DNA from: Periplaneta americana
Taxonomy: Eukaryota > Arthropoda > Insecta > Blattodea > Blattidae
DNA: 64,000 nucleotides
Direction of reading: 5' to 3'
NCBI RefSeq assembly: GCF_040183065.1
Contig: NC_091123.1
Span: 110,830,821-110,894,820, forward strand
In this document: piece after piece, positions 36,060-47,703 of the stretch
Layout: the number at the start of each line of letters is the position of its first letter
Position numbering within the stretch: the stretch's first letter is position 1
Position numbers and translations under genes: made by a program
The notes under the pieces: generated by a model
Told to the model about the DNA's origin: nothing
Databases searched by the model: none
What the model saw: only the letters and a program-made list of their open reading frames with translations

Positions 36060-36819
36060 AAATCTTGCAAATTAAATATCGTGCTATCAAAAAGGAGTGC
36101 GTTATATGACAGTAAAAATTTTGAATAGTCTCCCTACGGATATTAAAAAAAATCAAACTCAAAACATAAGATTATTTAGGACCAAATTAAAGAAGTATCT
36201 ATTTTTTTCGCACCTTCTATTCTTTAAGTGAATTTATGACATTCAAAAACACTGCATGAATATTTGTCTTGTATTATGGTGTTAGGTACAGCTTACAGCA
36301 GTAAAATTTTGGAAATATTCAACATTTTTTCCTCCATTACTGTATCTTGCATAATAATGAAAATTGGTATGTGTAAAACACTGTCCTTCTGCTATAATGA
36401 AAACATATTTTTACGATTTAAAAAAATTATTTGCTTTTTTATTTCAAAATTCAGTTCACTGTGCAGTGATGAAGCGTTTCCCACATAACTCACAAACTAT
36501 CCAACATTCTATGATGAAATTTTTTGTGTATATTTACGCATGCCATATCTACAATATGATTCAAGATTACTTCTCTACCTTTGATAGATTGCCTGATAAA
36601 AAATAAAATCTTTAAAAAATGGTCAAATACCAGTATTTCCTTCTAATATAAAATAAAAAAATATATATATATTATTTATTAAGGAATGTAGTTGAAAGAG
36701 CATGATATTCTAAACATGAGTTTCAGCAATAAAATAAAAGAGAGGGAACATAAATAGTTAACAAGTTCATCACTGTACAGTAAACTGGCATCATTTTGAA
36801 TTTTGAATTTTGAAAAAAG

Positions 36820-36853
<34 letters not shown>

Positions 36854-37175
36854 TTCGTAATCGCAAAAAATATTTTTATATAGCAGAAGGACATTGTTTT
36901 ATACATACCAATTTTCATTAATATACAAGATACAATAATGGAGGAAAAAAATGTTGATTATTTCCGAAATTTTACTACTTACCTAGCCCCTTAAATATTG
37001 ATACTAAACCTTTGTGTTGTACTAGTAGACTATATTATAAAACTCTTCTGCATATATTTCGACTAGACTGTGACTATAATTAAGACTTTATAGTACTATT
37101 AAGATTTTTTATATGTTCCATATTCTAGCTGTGAAGCGATGTACGAATACCATGAAATGTAAATAAACAATACAA
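36060..37175 (+). pseudogene. CR1/Jockey-type LINE 3' region, rearranged
   Basis: Near 36085-36240 the translation KGVRYMTVKILNSLPTDIKK followed by FRTKLKKYLFF matches the segment closing many CR1/Jockey-type RT proteins. At 37129-37171, CTGTGAAGCGATGTACGAAT and an AAATAAACAATACA tail resemble a LINE 3' end. Between them an inverted duplication (next entry) rearranges the 3' untranslated part. It is non-functional. Confidence 0.6.
36284..36988. repeat. Inverted repeat arms of about 200 bp in LINE 3' sequence
   Basis: The arm near 36284-36490 (GTAAAATTTTGGAAATA, then AATGAAAATTGGTATGTGTA) recurs inverted at about 36758-36988. A (TA)n run (36822-36850) sits in the right arm. Divergence is around 15-20% by eye. 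Confidence 0.75.
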
Positions 37176-37263
37176 TACAACGCGTATCGATATTTCCAGA
37201 CATTAGGAAGTTTCGCAACCCTGCTGCAGTGACAAAAGGACGGAATGCTGCCAGATCTAAGTG

Positions 37264-37937
37264 AAGGTATGGTCACACGTCGCTACTTTTGCGCAACTCC
37301 CGTACTGCGACGTGTGAACAACAGTGCAACCCGAAAAGTATCGGCTGCCGAACCTGCTGTCCGCTACTTTTTCATGCTTTGCACAGATTATAAGTAGGTT
37401 TTGTTGAAACTTTTGCTGCGGTTGCGACCAGTGTTGCTACCCAAATGTGTCAATGATACTTTTATTGTTTGTATATATTTTAATGTTAGATGTGATGAAA
37501 ATAAATTATTTGTAGCAGTTACTAAATGTACAACAGAGTCTGAGTATATTTGTTGACGATATATATATATTTTTTTCAGTAACGTAGTTTCAAACAGGAG
37601 GGTTGCCAACATTGATTACGTGAATATGCTGTTGGTTATCATTTAAGTATATAGGCGTTTTTAATAGCTTTATAGTAAAAGTAATGCCAATTTCTGAATA
37701 TTAGTTAGGACAGAAAAGCAAATAATAGATAAGTAAGTTGTCGCATAGTTTCATAATAATACGCACATAATCACAAAATGTATATTAAGAAGTCAACATG
37801 GGGCTGGAAACCTGCAGCAAGACTGCGGCTGCAAAAGTAGCGCCTTGTGTGTGAACAGACTCGCAACCTCCAGTTGCAACTTTTGCAGCTGCAAAAAAAA
37901 GTTGCGCAGCAAAAGTAGCGATGTGTGACCGTACCTT
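37264..37937. mobile_element. TIR element of about 670 bp
   Basis: AAGGTATGGTCACACGTCGC on the left and AAGGTACGGTCACACATCGC on the right (inverted) continue into CTACTTTTGC and GCGCAACT. There is no transposase frame. Near the right end, GTTGCAACTTTTGCAGCTGC and neighbours form extra small inverted repeats. TAAGTG and TTAGTG flank the ends but do not settle the duplication length. Confidence 0.72.
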
Positions 37938-37984
37938 TAGTGTGTATATTCGTAAATGAGCTGGCATTGAGCTGTTGCCAAGCG

Positions 37985-38128
37985 ACGCAAACTTTCAGCC
38001 TAATTTTCTAAGTAACCACGCACTTAATCACAAAACGCATAATAGTTTCTTTTATTAAATTTAGTGTATTACATTGTTTTCTTCAATCTTTACAGTTATA
38101 GGCCTATCACTTTCATCCTATATACTTT
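37985..38128 (+). mobile_element. Repeat K fragment (mariner-type MITE right half)
   Basis: TAATTTTCTAAGTAACCA, TTAATCACAAAAC and TATCACTTTCATCCTATA align with 19765-19871. The left half was not found. Confidence 0.6.
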
Positions 38129-38139
38129 TACTGAATATA

Positions 38140-38880
38140 TTTAGTTACGAAATAGAACAACTTAATCACAGAAATAGCAATTTCGATAATCAAATGGAAA
38201 AAAAAAAACAGTTTTAGCAAATCAAGCTATTAGGAGATTGATAGGTCACAACTTTGCTGCTTATCCGCATCATATTTCCATCTTTATTGTGTTGTTTGTG
38301 TGAATAAATTGACAGTGGAAGATTGTGACCTCATCCAATTGTGTAACGCTGTTAAGAATCTTGTGCATAAGACAAAGGTGAACTTTGTAGAGAATTATGA
38401 TGCTGAATTCCTTTAATCCATGTGTCAGTAGTAAATAGATTAAGGAAATACGTGAATAAATAAATTTATCTTTCCTTTATCAGGATTCCTTCATCATTAT
38501 TTTATTTTCACCTTGATAGTCAATAATTCCTGAATAGCCTGCGTAGCCGACATGCAGTAAGCTCGTATTATCCGATATTCTGCGTAGTCTTCCTTTGTTT
38601 GCAGCGTACCTAGCAAAATTGCTGAGCTTAGGTACGAGATCAGCGTTTTCCGTTTCAAATACATGACCTCTGATTACTTGGGTAGGACTGTAATTGTTTC
38701 CCAGAAGAAACTAGTATTTGAGTTCGGCGAATTTCAAGAGTCTCGTATTATGTTTCTGAACTGACACACCGCGTGCCGACCTGAGCGTAGGTTTCACTCG
38801 TCAGAATCAGCTTTCGAATGCATGCAAGTGGTGACGATGTTCGACGCAGCTTCCATGAGACCCCTCTTTTCCCTTTCCAG
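38140..38880. other. Unassigned stretch
   Basis: No supported feature. Confidence 0.4.
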
Positions 38881-38885
38881 AATTC

Positions 38886-39105
38886 CACTCCGCTCAGGCG
38901 TGGGTTCGAATCCCACTTGGACTGATTACCTGCTTCGGTTTTTTCTGGGGTTTCTCTCAAATATAAGGCGAATAGGCCATCAGGTATTTCATGATGAATC
39001 CTCGGATTCAACTCGCCAAATACCAGGTCGCTATCTCTAATTCCATCGACGGTAGATAACGTAGTAGTTGATACAGAGTAATTAAATAATCAACTAATAA
39101 TAAAA
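38886..39105 (+). mobile_element. SINE family C, head partly lost
   Basis: The B box GGGTTCGAATCCC, TGATTACCTGCTTCGGTTTT, AATCCTCGGATTCAACTCGC and GTAGTTGATACAGAGTAATT match family C at lower identity than the 24676 and 44262 copies. Confidence 0.78.
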
Positions 39106-39424
39106 CTATCATCCCCTATACCTAGGCTAGTCGCATTGTGTGCGTTTGTAATTAAAACATTTCAGCGCTGTATCAAGGATATACCGGCTCGTAGAATACG
39201 TCACCAGCTTCGGGAATGAAACTAAAACAGTGTTGGGTGTGAATGTTCTATTTTTGTTTCGGTTTACAAATAGAGAGTATGGGTCTATGAGAAGAGACGT
39301 AATTAACGAAGGGCGTATTGCATGTCGAATATTTTCTCTCCACATGAAGCAGTATGTCGAAACTAGTCCCAGTTCACAACGAATTTTTCACTGTGGTTCA
39401 TTCAAAGTATATCATACTTGTCTG

Positions 39425-39575
39425 CTGTCCGTTCGAGTGGTTATGTCGCATCCCAGTTTCCCCCACCGGTTTCTGTTGGCCCTCTGAAAAGAGTATTGGC
39501 TGGGCTGTTTGGCTCTTTCCTGAAAATATTTGCTATACGGAATTGGAAGTATAGCCTACATAATATCATACAACT
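39425..39575 (-). repeat. Dispersed repeat R1 copy
   Basis: GTGGTTATGTCGCATCCCAG, a CCACCGGTTTCTG block, GGGCTGTTTGGCTCTTTCC and TACGGAATTGGA are the inverse of 53820-53963. Confidence 0.72.
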
Positions 39576-39616
39576 GTTCAAAATAATGGGGCATTCGAAA
39601 CGTAATGACAGCATAG

Positions 39617-40132
39617 AGCGTATTCCGAATCTCACCGGTGAGCAATCCGATGGCATCACGGTGTTCCGAATTCCACCGATGACGTCATTGATGCTCCACC
39701 GGTGTCGCACTGGTGCCATCAGCTTGCAGAGGTGGTGGCAGTCTCCATCAGCCGCCATCAGTGAATCTGATTGGTTCTTGTATAGGGCGGGAATTAGCAG
39801 ACGAATGACATCGTGCACTGCTCTGTCATGACGGTGTGTTCTGCTGTATTGTTTGTAATGTGTACAACTTAAAAACAATTTGTTAATGGTTTATGAGCGA
39901 ACATGTCAACGGACCAGTTATTACTACCGGTTCAAGAAATAAGTTGTTTATGATCTCTTTTCTTTGAACGAGATGGCAGTACGGAAATTTCGCAAAATTT
40001 TGCTAACGTAGCACAGATAACAACTTACACAGTCGCCATAACAGCCAACGATCCTTCCAGCAGTTTTGTTTCTATTCCGCTGCAGCGTGACGTCATTGTT
40101 GTCCACCGGTCCGGTGAGATTCGGAATACGCT
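39617..40132. mobile_element. TIR element of about 516 bp
   Basis: AGCGTATTCCGAATCTCACC at the left end and its exact inverse at 40113-40132 define the TIRs, which match over 22 bases. Inside, TGACGTCATTG with TCCACCGGT occurs near both ends as a direct repeat. It is non-coding. ATAG near both outer edges may be part of a target duplication. Confidence 0.75.
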
Positions 40133-40134
40133 GA

Positions 40135-41025
40135 TAGTTACTATTTCACCTAAATTCATTTATGTTACTATTGACATTAGCCATGAATTTTAGATGTTAA
40201 AAGTTAAGAATGATACTGAGTGTAAATGAATAGATGTGGTGCCCGTAAGGAAGGTTTTAAGCCTAGTTCACAAGAGTCCGATTTGTAGGCCTAATAATAG
40301 ACAACAGAGTCACAAGGACTGGGCAATGGATCTTGTGAACCGTGCGCTAATTTGTAAGAGGTGGTTAAGAGGATTAAAGACCTTTAACGGTACCAAAAGG
40401 AAAATACTGGGTGGCAAGAATGACGTGTCAAAGAAGTGGGGACATGGCTTCTATTTTATAAACTATATCGAGGAACAATATTAACTTTTAGCACCTAATA
40501 TTCCCCGGGCTAATGTAATGATTACATAGTCTACTTCAAATATAGTGTTTTGCCATGTCAACAATACAATACGTTGCCAAATTCTTGGAAGACGGCGGAC
40601 TCCATCTGCAGCAGCATTTCTGGATAACTCTCTCATTGATCAATCTAAAGCTCTTCGGATGTCAACTCTTGATTGAAAGTGAATGCCTCGCTTTCACCCA
40701 ACTTCCAGTAGTTCAGTATGGTAGGACTTCTCTCCCACAGGCTTATTGTAATGCGCTAAGCCTAAACTACTGTGTTACATTTTTTTCTTGCAACTTGAAT
40801 ATTTATGAAGCACTTTTGTTCGTACCTTTAGGGCTGTAATGTTGACATCACAATCAGCACTATATTTACAAAATATGGCTATTTCGAGACTTCCAATATT
40901 GGAAATTGATGAAACAATCGCTGCTCTATTACGTAGTACAAGATTTCAAAAGGTCACCGCTAGGAGCACTGATTTACAGCTCTGTTATCATTATTATCGA
41001 ATTCTCTATCTCTAGTAATTTAAAT
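40135..41025. other. Unassigned stretch
   Basis: Frames at 40236-40484 and 40555-40839 carry no motif I recognise. Confidence 0.4.
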
Positions 41026-41029
41026 GAAA

Positions 41030-41105
41030 GGGCCTTGTTAAGTAACTGTCACGTCATTTCCATCGTTTCGACGAGCCTGTGACATAACCACTTGAACGGA
41101 CAATA
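41030..41105 (-). repeat. Dispersed repeat R1, end fragment
   Basis: AAGGGCCTTGTTAAGTAACTGTCACGTCA-type sequence is the inverse of the start of R1 at 3132. Confidence 0.5.
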
Positions 41106-41109
41106 TTAT

Positions 41110-41680
41110 CACGTTAATATTGCGGAACTCGCGATTACAATTCAAATGAATAGTAGCACAGGTCTGTAGCTACTCTCGATGCTGAGATATTACTAGAGAA
41201 ACGTCGCAGCACGACTAACTTTATAAGCAAATTCGGCGTCCTCATGCCCGTAGCGAGGGAAGGTGGCATCATTGGACGTGTTCACACAAGTTACATTGGT
41301 TTATGGCCTAATTATTATTGATAACATTAGCATTTAGTGTTTTTGCAGTAAGCATTAAATTCAAAGTCCACCATTTTTGTTTTCACACGGATCCCGGAAC
41401 GGGTGTCCATATTCGGCGCGGGGAAAGTGTATTCTACGTCAAAAATCAGTGAGGCGGTCATGACGTATAAGGGTGGATGGTAACCTCTGCATCAAAATGA
41501 AACTGGTAATAGATCATGAGGAGAGATTTAAAAAATCTAAATATGTTCTTTCTCTAACATTCACCCCGTTTTAGAGGAAATCATTACTCTCCTATGAAGC
41601 ATTTGGCAACATCATGACTGTTGCAATAACTCTAAGCAAGCACGACCTGCACTTCTTACCTTCCCCTCCTTTTTTTGCTG
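41110..41680. other. Unassigned stretch
   Basis: No supported feature. Confidence 0.4.
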
Positions 41681-41684
41681 TACT

Positions 41685-42078
41685 CAGTCGGTAACATGCG
41701 ACGTGCGCCCGGGTTCGATTCCCGGTCAGATCTGGGATTCTTTCATTGAAAATATCCATAATGACACTTGTGGCGGACAAGGTCGCAGTTGGGGATTTTC
41801 CCGTTTTTCCCCAAATTAGGCATTTACATCATTTCGTCACCATTTCTCCATTTCGTTATCATTCCGTAGCATTCCCCGAACGCCGGCTGGCGACGCATGG
41901 AGGGTGCTGGCCTAGGGACGAGTGGGGTTGCCTGCTCGAACCTGGGTACACGTAGAACCTTAGTGTGGTCAGCCGGTGTGAGTTTGGGAGTGCGTCACCA
42001 GAGAGTCAGCGCAATAGATCTTAACACGTCGCAGTGCTGGGCCATAGTGCCCCACTCCGTTAAACTCAGTTCAATCCA
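41685..42078 (+). mobile_element. SINE family D
   Basis: The B box GGGTTCGATTCCCGG, ATAATGACACTTGTGGCGGA, a TCAGCCGGTGTGAGTTTGGG block and GTCGCAGTGCTGGGCCATAG align along the 12400 copy. The A box region is eroded. The tail runs straight into another SINE-like unit at 42079. Confidence 0.88.
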
Positions 42079-42215
42079 AGGGCTCGGGAGATCCCGGATT
42101 CAAACCCCGTGGTCAACCAATATGACTGGGGTTCCCCTCAGTCACAAAGGCAAATGCTGGATTAAAAATTTACATATCTTCATTCATCGCCGCCTCAATC
42201 ACCAATATCATAAAC
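42079..42215 (+). mobile_element. SINE-like unit F
   Basis: CGGATTCAAACCCCGTGG is B-box-like; ATGACTGGGGTTCCCCTCAG and CACAAAGGCAAATGCTGG follow. This resembles a tRNA-derived SINE 3' body fused to the end of SINE D. Single copy here, so boundaries are provisional. Confidence 0.5.
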
Positions 42216-42518
42216 GTTAATCAAAATTTGTAATCAATTACATGAACACAAGCCATTTAGGACACACAATAGAAACAGGAACTCAACAGAAGTAACAACA
42301 GCATACTGGTATTTTCACAGACCCTAAACACGCAATATATGATGTTAAAGCGTGTATTTAAATAAACTTAACAAAGAAAAATACAAAGTCGCCTATTTTC
42401 ATTTACGAAACTGCCAACTCTGTAGGTATAGAAATATCACTTCTAACCTTGCGATAAATTCTCCTAGAAATAGGTATCGCAATTTTATGGATATGCTATA
42501 AAATTCACAGGTAAATAT

Positions 42519-42530
42519 AATCATAATAAT

Positions 42531-42582
<52 letters not shown>
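42519..42582 (+). repeat. (AAT)n microsatellite
   Basis: Near-perfect AAT units. Confidence 0.95.
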
Positions 42583-42589
42583 TAGAAGA

Positions 42590-43050
42590 TATAACTTGAA
42601 CACATAACTACTATTATTAATAGGAATTCAGAATTATTCCAACAAATACGGGTTCCGAGAGATTTTGTAAGTGCGTATCTCGGTACGCTTGCTAAGAAGT
42701 CTGATCAAGATGCCGCGCAACATCACGAGCACGTTGCGGCGGGCTGGACTGGTGCCGCGCCTCTCTTTCCTATTCGTGACCTTATCGAATAGAACACTTA
42801 AACCTTGTTCACACAGAAGGAATGCACTTTGTGATACCGCCATTTTCAGTGCGTTATACAAATATCCTTCAAGTAAAAAAAAAGAATCGTATTGATTTTG
42901 TTGGAGAAATGTGTTGCAACAGGACACAAGGTTTCAAATTTTAATACTGTAGCTATATTCTTGCGACTTTTTTTACGTAAAACTATGTCTTTCTCCTCAT
43001 TAGGTGCGGGGAGATAATATTTGAGAATTGATTATCACATAAAAATTGCA
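42590..43050. other. Unassigned stretch
   Basis: No supported feature. Confidence 0.4.
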
Positions 43051-43054
43051 AAGT

Positions 43055-43570
43055 CCGTCTTCTCACTCTCCTTGTCGTTCCCTTCTTCTCTTTGTCTGTC
43101 CCTCGCTCTTCTTGTCGTCTCCTCGTTCTCATTGTCATTTTCTTGTTCTCTTTGTCGTTCACTTGGTATCCTAGTCGTCCTCTTGTTCTCCTTGTCTTCC
43201 CTCGTTCTCTTCGTCTTCTCCTCGTTCTCTCTGTCTTCCCCTTGTTCTCCTTATCTTCCCCACGATCTCCTTGTCTTTCCCTCGTTTTCCTTGTCTTCAC
43301 CTCGTTCTCCTTGTCTTCCCCTTGTTCTTTTTTCTTCTCCTTGTTCTCCTTGTCTTTCCTTTGTTCTCCTTGTATTTCCCTTCTTCTTGTCTTTCTCTTT
43401 TCTTCTTGTCTTCCCATTTTATTCTTCTTGTCTTCTTTTTCTTCTTGTCTCCTTGTTCTTCTTCTTGTCTTCCCTTCTTCTTCTTCTTCTTCTGCTTCTT
43501 CTTATCTTCCTCTTGCTGTCCTCTTTTTCTTTCCCTTGTCCTCCATGTCTTCCCCTTGTCCCCTTGTTTT
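43055..43570 (+). repeat. Polypyrimidine minisatellite
   Basis: Imperfect units such as CTCGTTCTCCTTGTCTTCCC with 15-21 base spacing make the plus strand almost purely C and T with scattered G. Three plus-strand frames stay open across it (Ser/Leu/Phe), and minus-strand frames are Lys/Glu/Arg. These are artefacts. Confidence 0.88.
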
Positions 43571-43578
43571 TTTCCTTG

Positions 43579-43815
43579 CTGTATCAACCGCTGTGTTATT
43601 TAGCGTCGATTGAATCGGTGCGAGTGAGATGATGTTTAGTGAGATGAGGCCGAGGATTCGCTATAGGTAACTTGACATTCGCTTTACGGTTGGGTAAAAA
43701 CCTCGAAAAAAATCCAACCAGGCAATCAACTCAAGCGGGAATCAAATCCACCCTCTTGCGCGGTCCGAAACAGAAGGCAAGCGTATAAGCCAACTGTTGT
43801 ACATCGATGGCTCTT
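43579..43815 (-). mobile_element. SINE family C, diverged
   Basis: Minus strand: a head with GGTGGATTTGATTCCCGCTT, then CTGGTTGGATTTTTTTCGAG, AATCCTCGGCCTCATCTCAC and CGACGCTAAATAAC. It abuts the polypyrimidine array at its 3' end. Confidence 0.78.
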
Positions 43816-44189
43816 CCCCATGTTATCTTTGCCTTCCCCTTGTTGTCCTTGTCTTGCCCTTGTTCTCTTTGTTTTTCTCATATTATCCCTATATGCTCTT
43901 TATCTTCTCCCTGACCCCTTGTGATTTCTTTTTTCTCCTTGTATACGTTTTTTCTCATAGTATTTATTTTATGTGATAGCAACTATATAAATATATGCAG
44001 CAAAGTAAAGTTATTATTTATTCATTTAAACTATAGAGTCAAATCATGGATGATGATCAAATGGAACTGTGATAATATTATATCGTAGTATTGGTGAAAT
44101 GTCAAGTTTTTTGTACTTAATTTTTGGTTTGTAATGTTTGACATTCGACAGATATAATCAGACTTTCTCCTTAAAGATTATCTTATGTG

Positions 44190-44251
<62 letters not shown>

Positions 44252-44261
44252 CATTATTATT
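44190..44261 (+). repeat. (TTA)n microsatellite
   Basis: Upstream flank of a SINE C copy. Confidence 0.95.
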
Positions 44262-44518
44262 GGCCACCGGTGTAGCTCAGTCGGCTAAGGCTCTTGCCTG
44301 CTGATCCAGAGTTGCGCTTGGGCGCGGGTTCGATTCCCGCTTGGGCTGATTACCTGGTTGAGTTTTTCTGAGGTTTTCACCAACCGTAAGCCAAAAGTCA
44401 GGTAATCTATGGCGAGTCCTCGGCCTCATCTCACCAAATACCATCTCGCTATCACCAATTTCATCGACGCTAAATAACCTCGTAGTTGATACAGCGTCGT
44501 TAAATAATCAAGTAAAAA
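44262..44518 (+). mobile_element. SINE family C, full length
   Basis: The clearest copy: GGTGTAGCTCAGTCGGCTAA (A box), CGCGGGTTCGATTCCCGC (B box), the central domain CCTGGTTGAGTTTTTCTGAG, CCTCGGCCTCATCTCACC and GATACAGCGTCGTTAAATAA. (TTA)n lies on both sides, as expected if it inserted into a TTA microsatellite. Confidence 0.92.

Positions 44519-44561
<43 letters not shown>
44519..44561 (+). repeat. (TTA)n microsatellite
   Basis: Downstream flank of the SINE C copy. Confidence 0.95.
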
Positions 44562-44589
44562 GGTCTATTATTATCGTCCACCGTTGAGT

Positions 44590-44865
44590 CTATGTGAATA
44601 GCTCTTCTTAATCAAGCGGTCCGACGTTCGATTCTCGCCTTGTACAATGGAAGAAATTTATCTTTCGTCCACAGGACTGAGTGTTTGTCCATTGTCTTGT
44701 GATTGTCCTGTGATGTCTCAGCGCTGGTCCTGCTTCATATCGATCCCATGTCCAGGGAGGTCTGATTTTGTGAGATTTTAATGAATGATCAAGCGAATCA
44801 TCCTCCGGTCCACAGTGGTGTGTAAGAAGATTGAAAGGGAGGTAAGATATAGTAAGAAAGAAAAT
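44590..44865 (+). mobile_element. SINE-like unit G (tentative)
   Basis: AATCAAGCGGTCCGACGTTC followed by GATTCTCGCC gives a B-box-like element after a weak A box. A unique body of about 220 bp and an AAGAAAGAAAA tail follow. One copy only. Confidence 0.35.
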
Positions 44866-44869
44866 TATT

Positions 44870-45690
44870 ATTACTTTTACTATTGTTGGTACTTATCATA
44901 ACTTCACGTATGTCAGTACATCAATGTGAAGTTCAACGAACTGCTTCACCTCGACAGCTTGTTGACTATAGGCCATAAGTTGCTTTGATCAAGAATTTTT
45001 GGACGATGGTTCATGCATTAAACAGTACCGTCTCCTGCATTAATGCATGTATGTTGTCACTGATGTACAGACATCAAAAGTCACCTTGAAAATCCGTGGA
45101 ATTGCATTTGTTATCGATATTACTACTGCCAATGTTTGCACGTCAGTTACCTTCCCTATCAGTAGGCGTAATTATAAAAATTCTGTTTCTATAAGTCAGT
45201 GGATGTTTCGTACATGCGTACTGTCGGTGAAGTTACTAAATATTGAATTCTTACAAATGTGGGACATATATTCTTATTTTTGTTATTGTTTTTATTTTGC
45301 AAAATATACAGAGTCCTGTTCTGGTGCATATTACAATAGCATGGAGGTGGCATTAAACATATTAGTTACAATACAAAATCTATACTTCTTAACCAGAAAT
45401 GAATGAATAATCTTCTTGTTATTTAACTGCTGTGCAGTATTACTGATTAGCAGGGCTGAAGGTTTCGGAACTCTAACAAAAAAACAAGTTATGTGCACAT
45501 ATTGTAGGGTTGAGACTACTGGACTATGTCATGCAGTCCCTGTTTACATTCAGCATAAGACAACCACCGATTTCAGTGATCTTAAGGAGGCGGTGTTATA
45601 TGAAGGTACCGGGAGTTCAGTTGTTCAGTGCACTCATTGCAAGTGACTAAGTGGCCGGGATCCGACGGAATGAGCGCCGTCTTAAATCAC
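44870..45690. other. Unassigned stretch
   Basis: Frames at 45047-45406 and 45416-45646 lack recognisable domains and neighbours. Confidence 0.4.
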
Positions 45691-46491
45691 TAAGGGCCGT
45701 ATTCATAAACGAGACTTTGAACGAAAAATTTCCAAAGTCGACTTTCGTAGTAAAGTTTAACTTTGTTGAAAGTCCTATTCATAGACATTACTTCTGAGAC
45801 TTTGATTTCGGTAAGTCGAGATTTGATGATCTTGTACTAATGTTGGCAATCACAAGCATGGCCTTCTAAACGAATTAAATTAATAGATAGTTGAAATAGA
45901 GTAGGCATTGCCACAATCAAAGCCATCTTTTGAGACACAAATTAATTAAACAACTGAACATCGGTACATGTTAAGCGATTGTTAGCCATTCTTACAGCTT
46001 TACATAAGAATAATAATCGTGGGCTTAGTGTGAAACTAACGTAAGTACAAAAATTGATATTTTTAGATCTTTACCCCAATCGATAATAATTCGTTCTTCT
46101 ATTTGGTCATAAAAGATCGTAACTCAGTTCCGAACAGTCTTGTACTCTTATATAATGCAATAAAATTCGTAACTACAAAACATGATGGTATAGTTCCTGA
46201 AATAGGCCTGTTAAGAATTTTGTTGTGAATAAAACATCGACTGTAACTATGTTAAGTTCACATTAAGCCCTCGAATTATTTCATTATAAAACAATTTTAT
46301 TCTGAAGATACGGAAGATAAGATGCCATTAATGACAGACTATGAAAGAGACATTATCCTGCTGACAGTTGGCAGAGTTATTCCCTGCATGTCTGCAGAAA
46401 CTACTTGAAAATTAATTGAAATAAATATGCAGAAAACATTATTATGACGACTGCAGGATTAAAAATTAACTGCATATCCAACTGTATCAAC

Positions 46492-47646
46492 CAGTGGTCA
46501 TCAACTCGATGCCCTGTGACGTCATCTCAGGCAGTTCTGAAGCCCGCTGCGCTCGTGTTTCACTGCCGCGGGCACAGCGGAGGCTTGCGATGGTGGCTGC
46601 TTTTTCGTGATAATAAATGTTTGTCATAGTGATCAAATTAAATTTAAAGTAATGTAAATGCCTAATACTGGTATTTACATGTATGAAAGCAATTGGTTGA
46701 TAAGTTAGGGATGAAATAAAAGCCGAATAAAACTAAATACTATACTACATTTTAAATTTCTGCTTTTTCTTTTCATTTTGTTAATGCATGACCATTAGTA
46801 AAAATATTTCCTGATCTTCTGTAATGCTAATTTTACGAGATTTTTTAGCCTCTTTATTGCGTACTGATTTCTCAATATTATGCGCTATGACTTGGGTAGT
46901 GCATGAACTGAGAAAATTTTGTAGATTGTAGTCAGATGAATTAGCTAGTTCTGTGGTGGGATTTACTTATTTTCATTAAAGAAAACAATGTTCGTATATG
47001 TATGTGGATCCGAACATGCACAGTCTGTCGGAAGCTGCTGATGAAGCCTGAGAAATCTGACTAATGGAAAATGTGAATAAAAATCACACAGACTTTTTCC
47101 TGCTTTTATACAGTACGTATGTCACCTCCAGTTCATTATCACACTATCAGTCTGTCATTTCTAGCTGAAACTAAGCAGGAGCACAATCTACATCACAGTA
47201 GATGGGTCTATGATAGAGATAGGGAAAAATAACATAACCTGACAGTACTTTCGGAACAGTTCCAAGAAAATAACAGTTCCTAAAAAAGAACTAGGCCTAT
47301 AGGTCGTAACCCTCTGTTCCAAAATAACAGTAGAAGTTTCTCACAGAATCTTTCTCATAGGAACTGGAGTACTATGTAACGTACCGTCCAACTATCTTGT
47401 CTGAACACTCCAGATACTCTCTCAGAGACCATAACAGTTCCAGCCTAAATGTTCTCCTTGGGTGTACAGTAGTTCTTTCAGAATTGAGTATGTTGGAAGG
47501 AGAGCTAAATTTTTTATTATAATGAATTTGCAGGGCGCGTTTCAATATTAACTAATCAATTTCATTGGCGAATCAGCTTCAGTTACATTGTTTGCTATTA
47601 ATATAGCAATAAGAATGGAAAGAAAATCAAATTGTAAAATTGTGCC

Positions 47647-47703
<57 letters not shown>

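Noticed and set aside
42983-43632. Lys/Glu/Arg coiled-coil-like frame and its Ser/Leu counterparts
   Set aside because: Translation of a polypyrimidine array in several frames.
44262-44350. Functional tRNA gene
   Set aside because: A and B boxes are excellent, but the unit continues into a SINE body found in several copies and the acceptor stem does not close.
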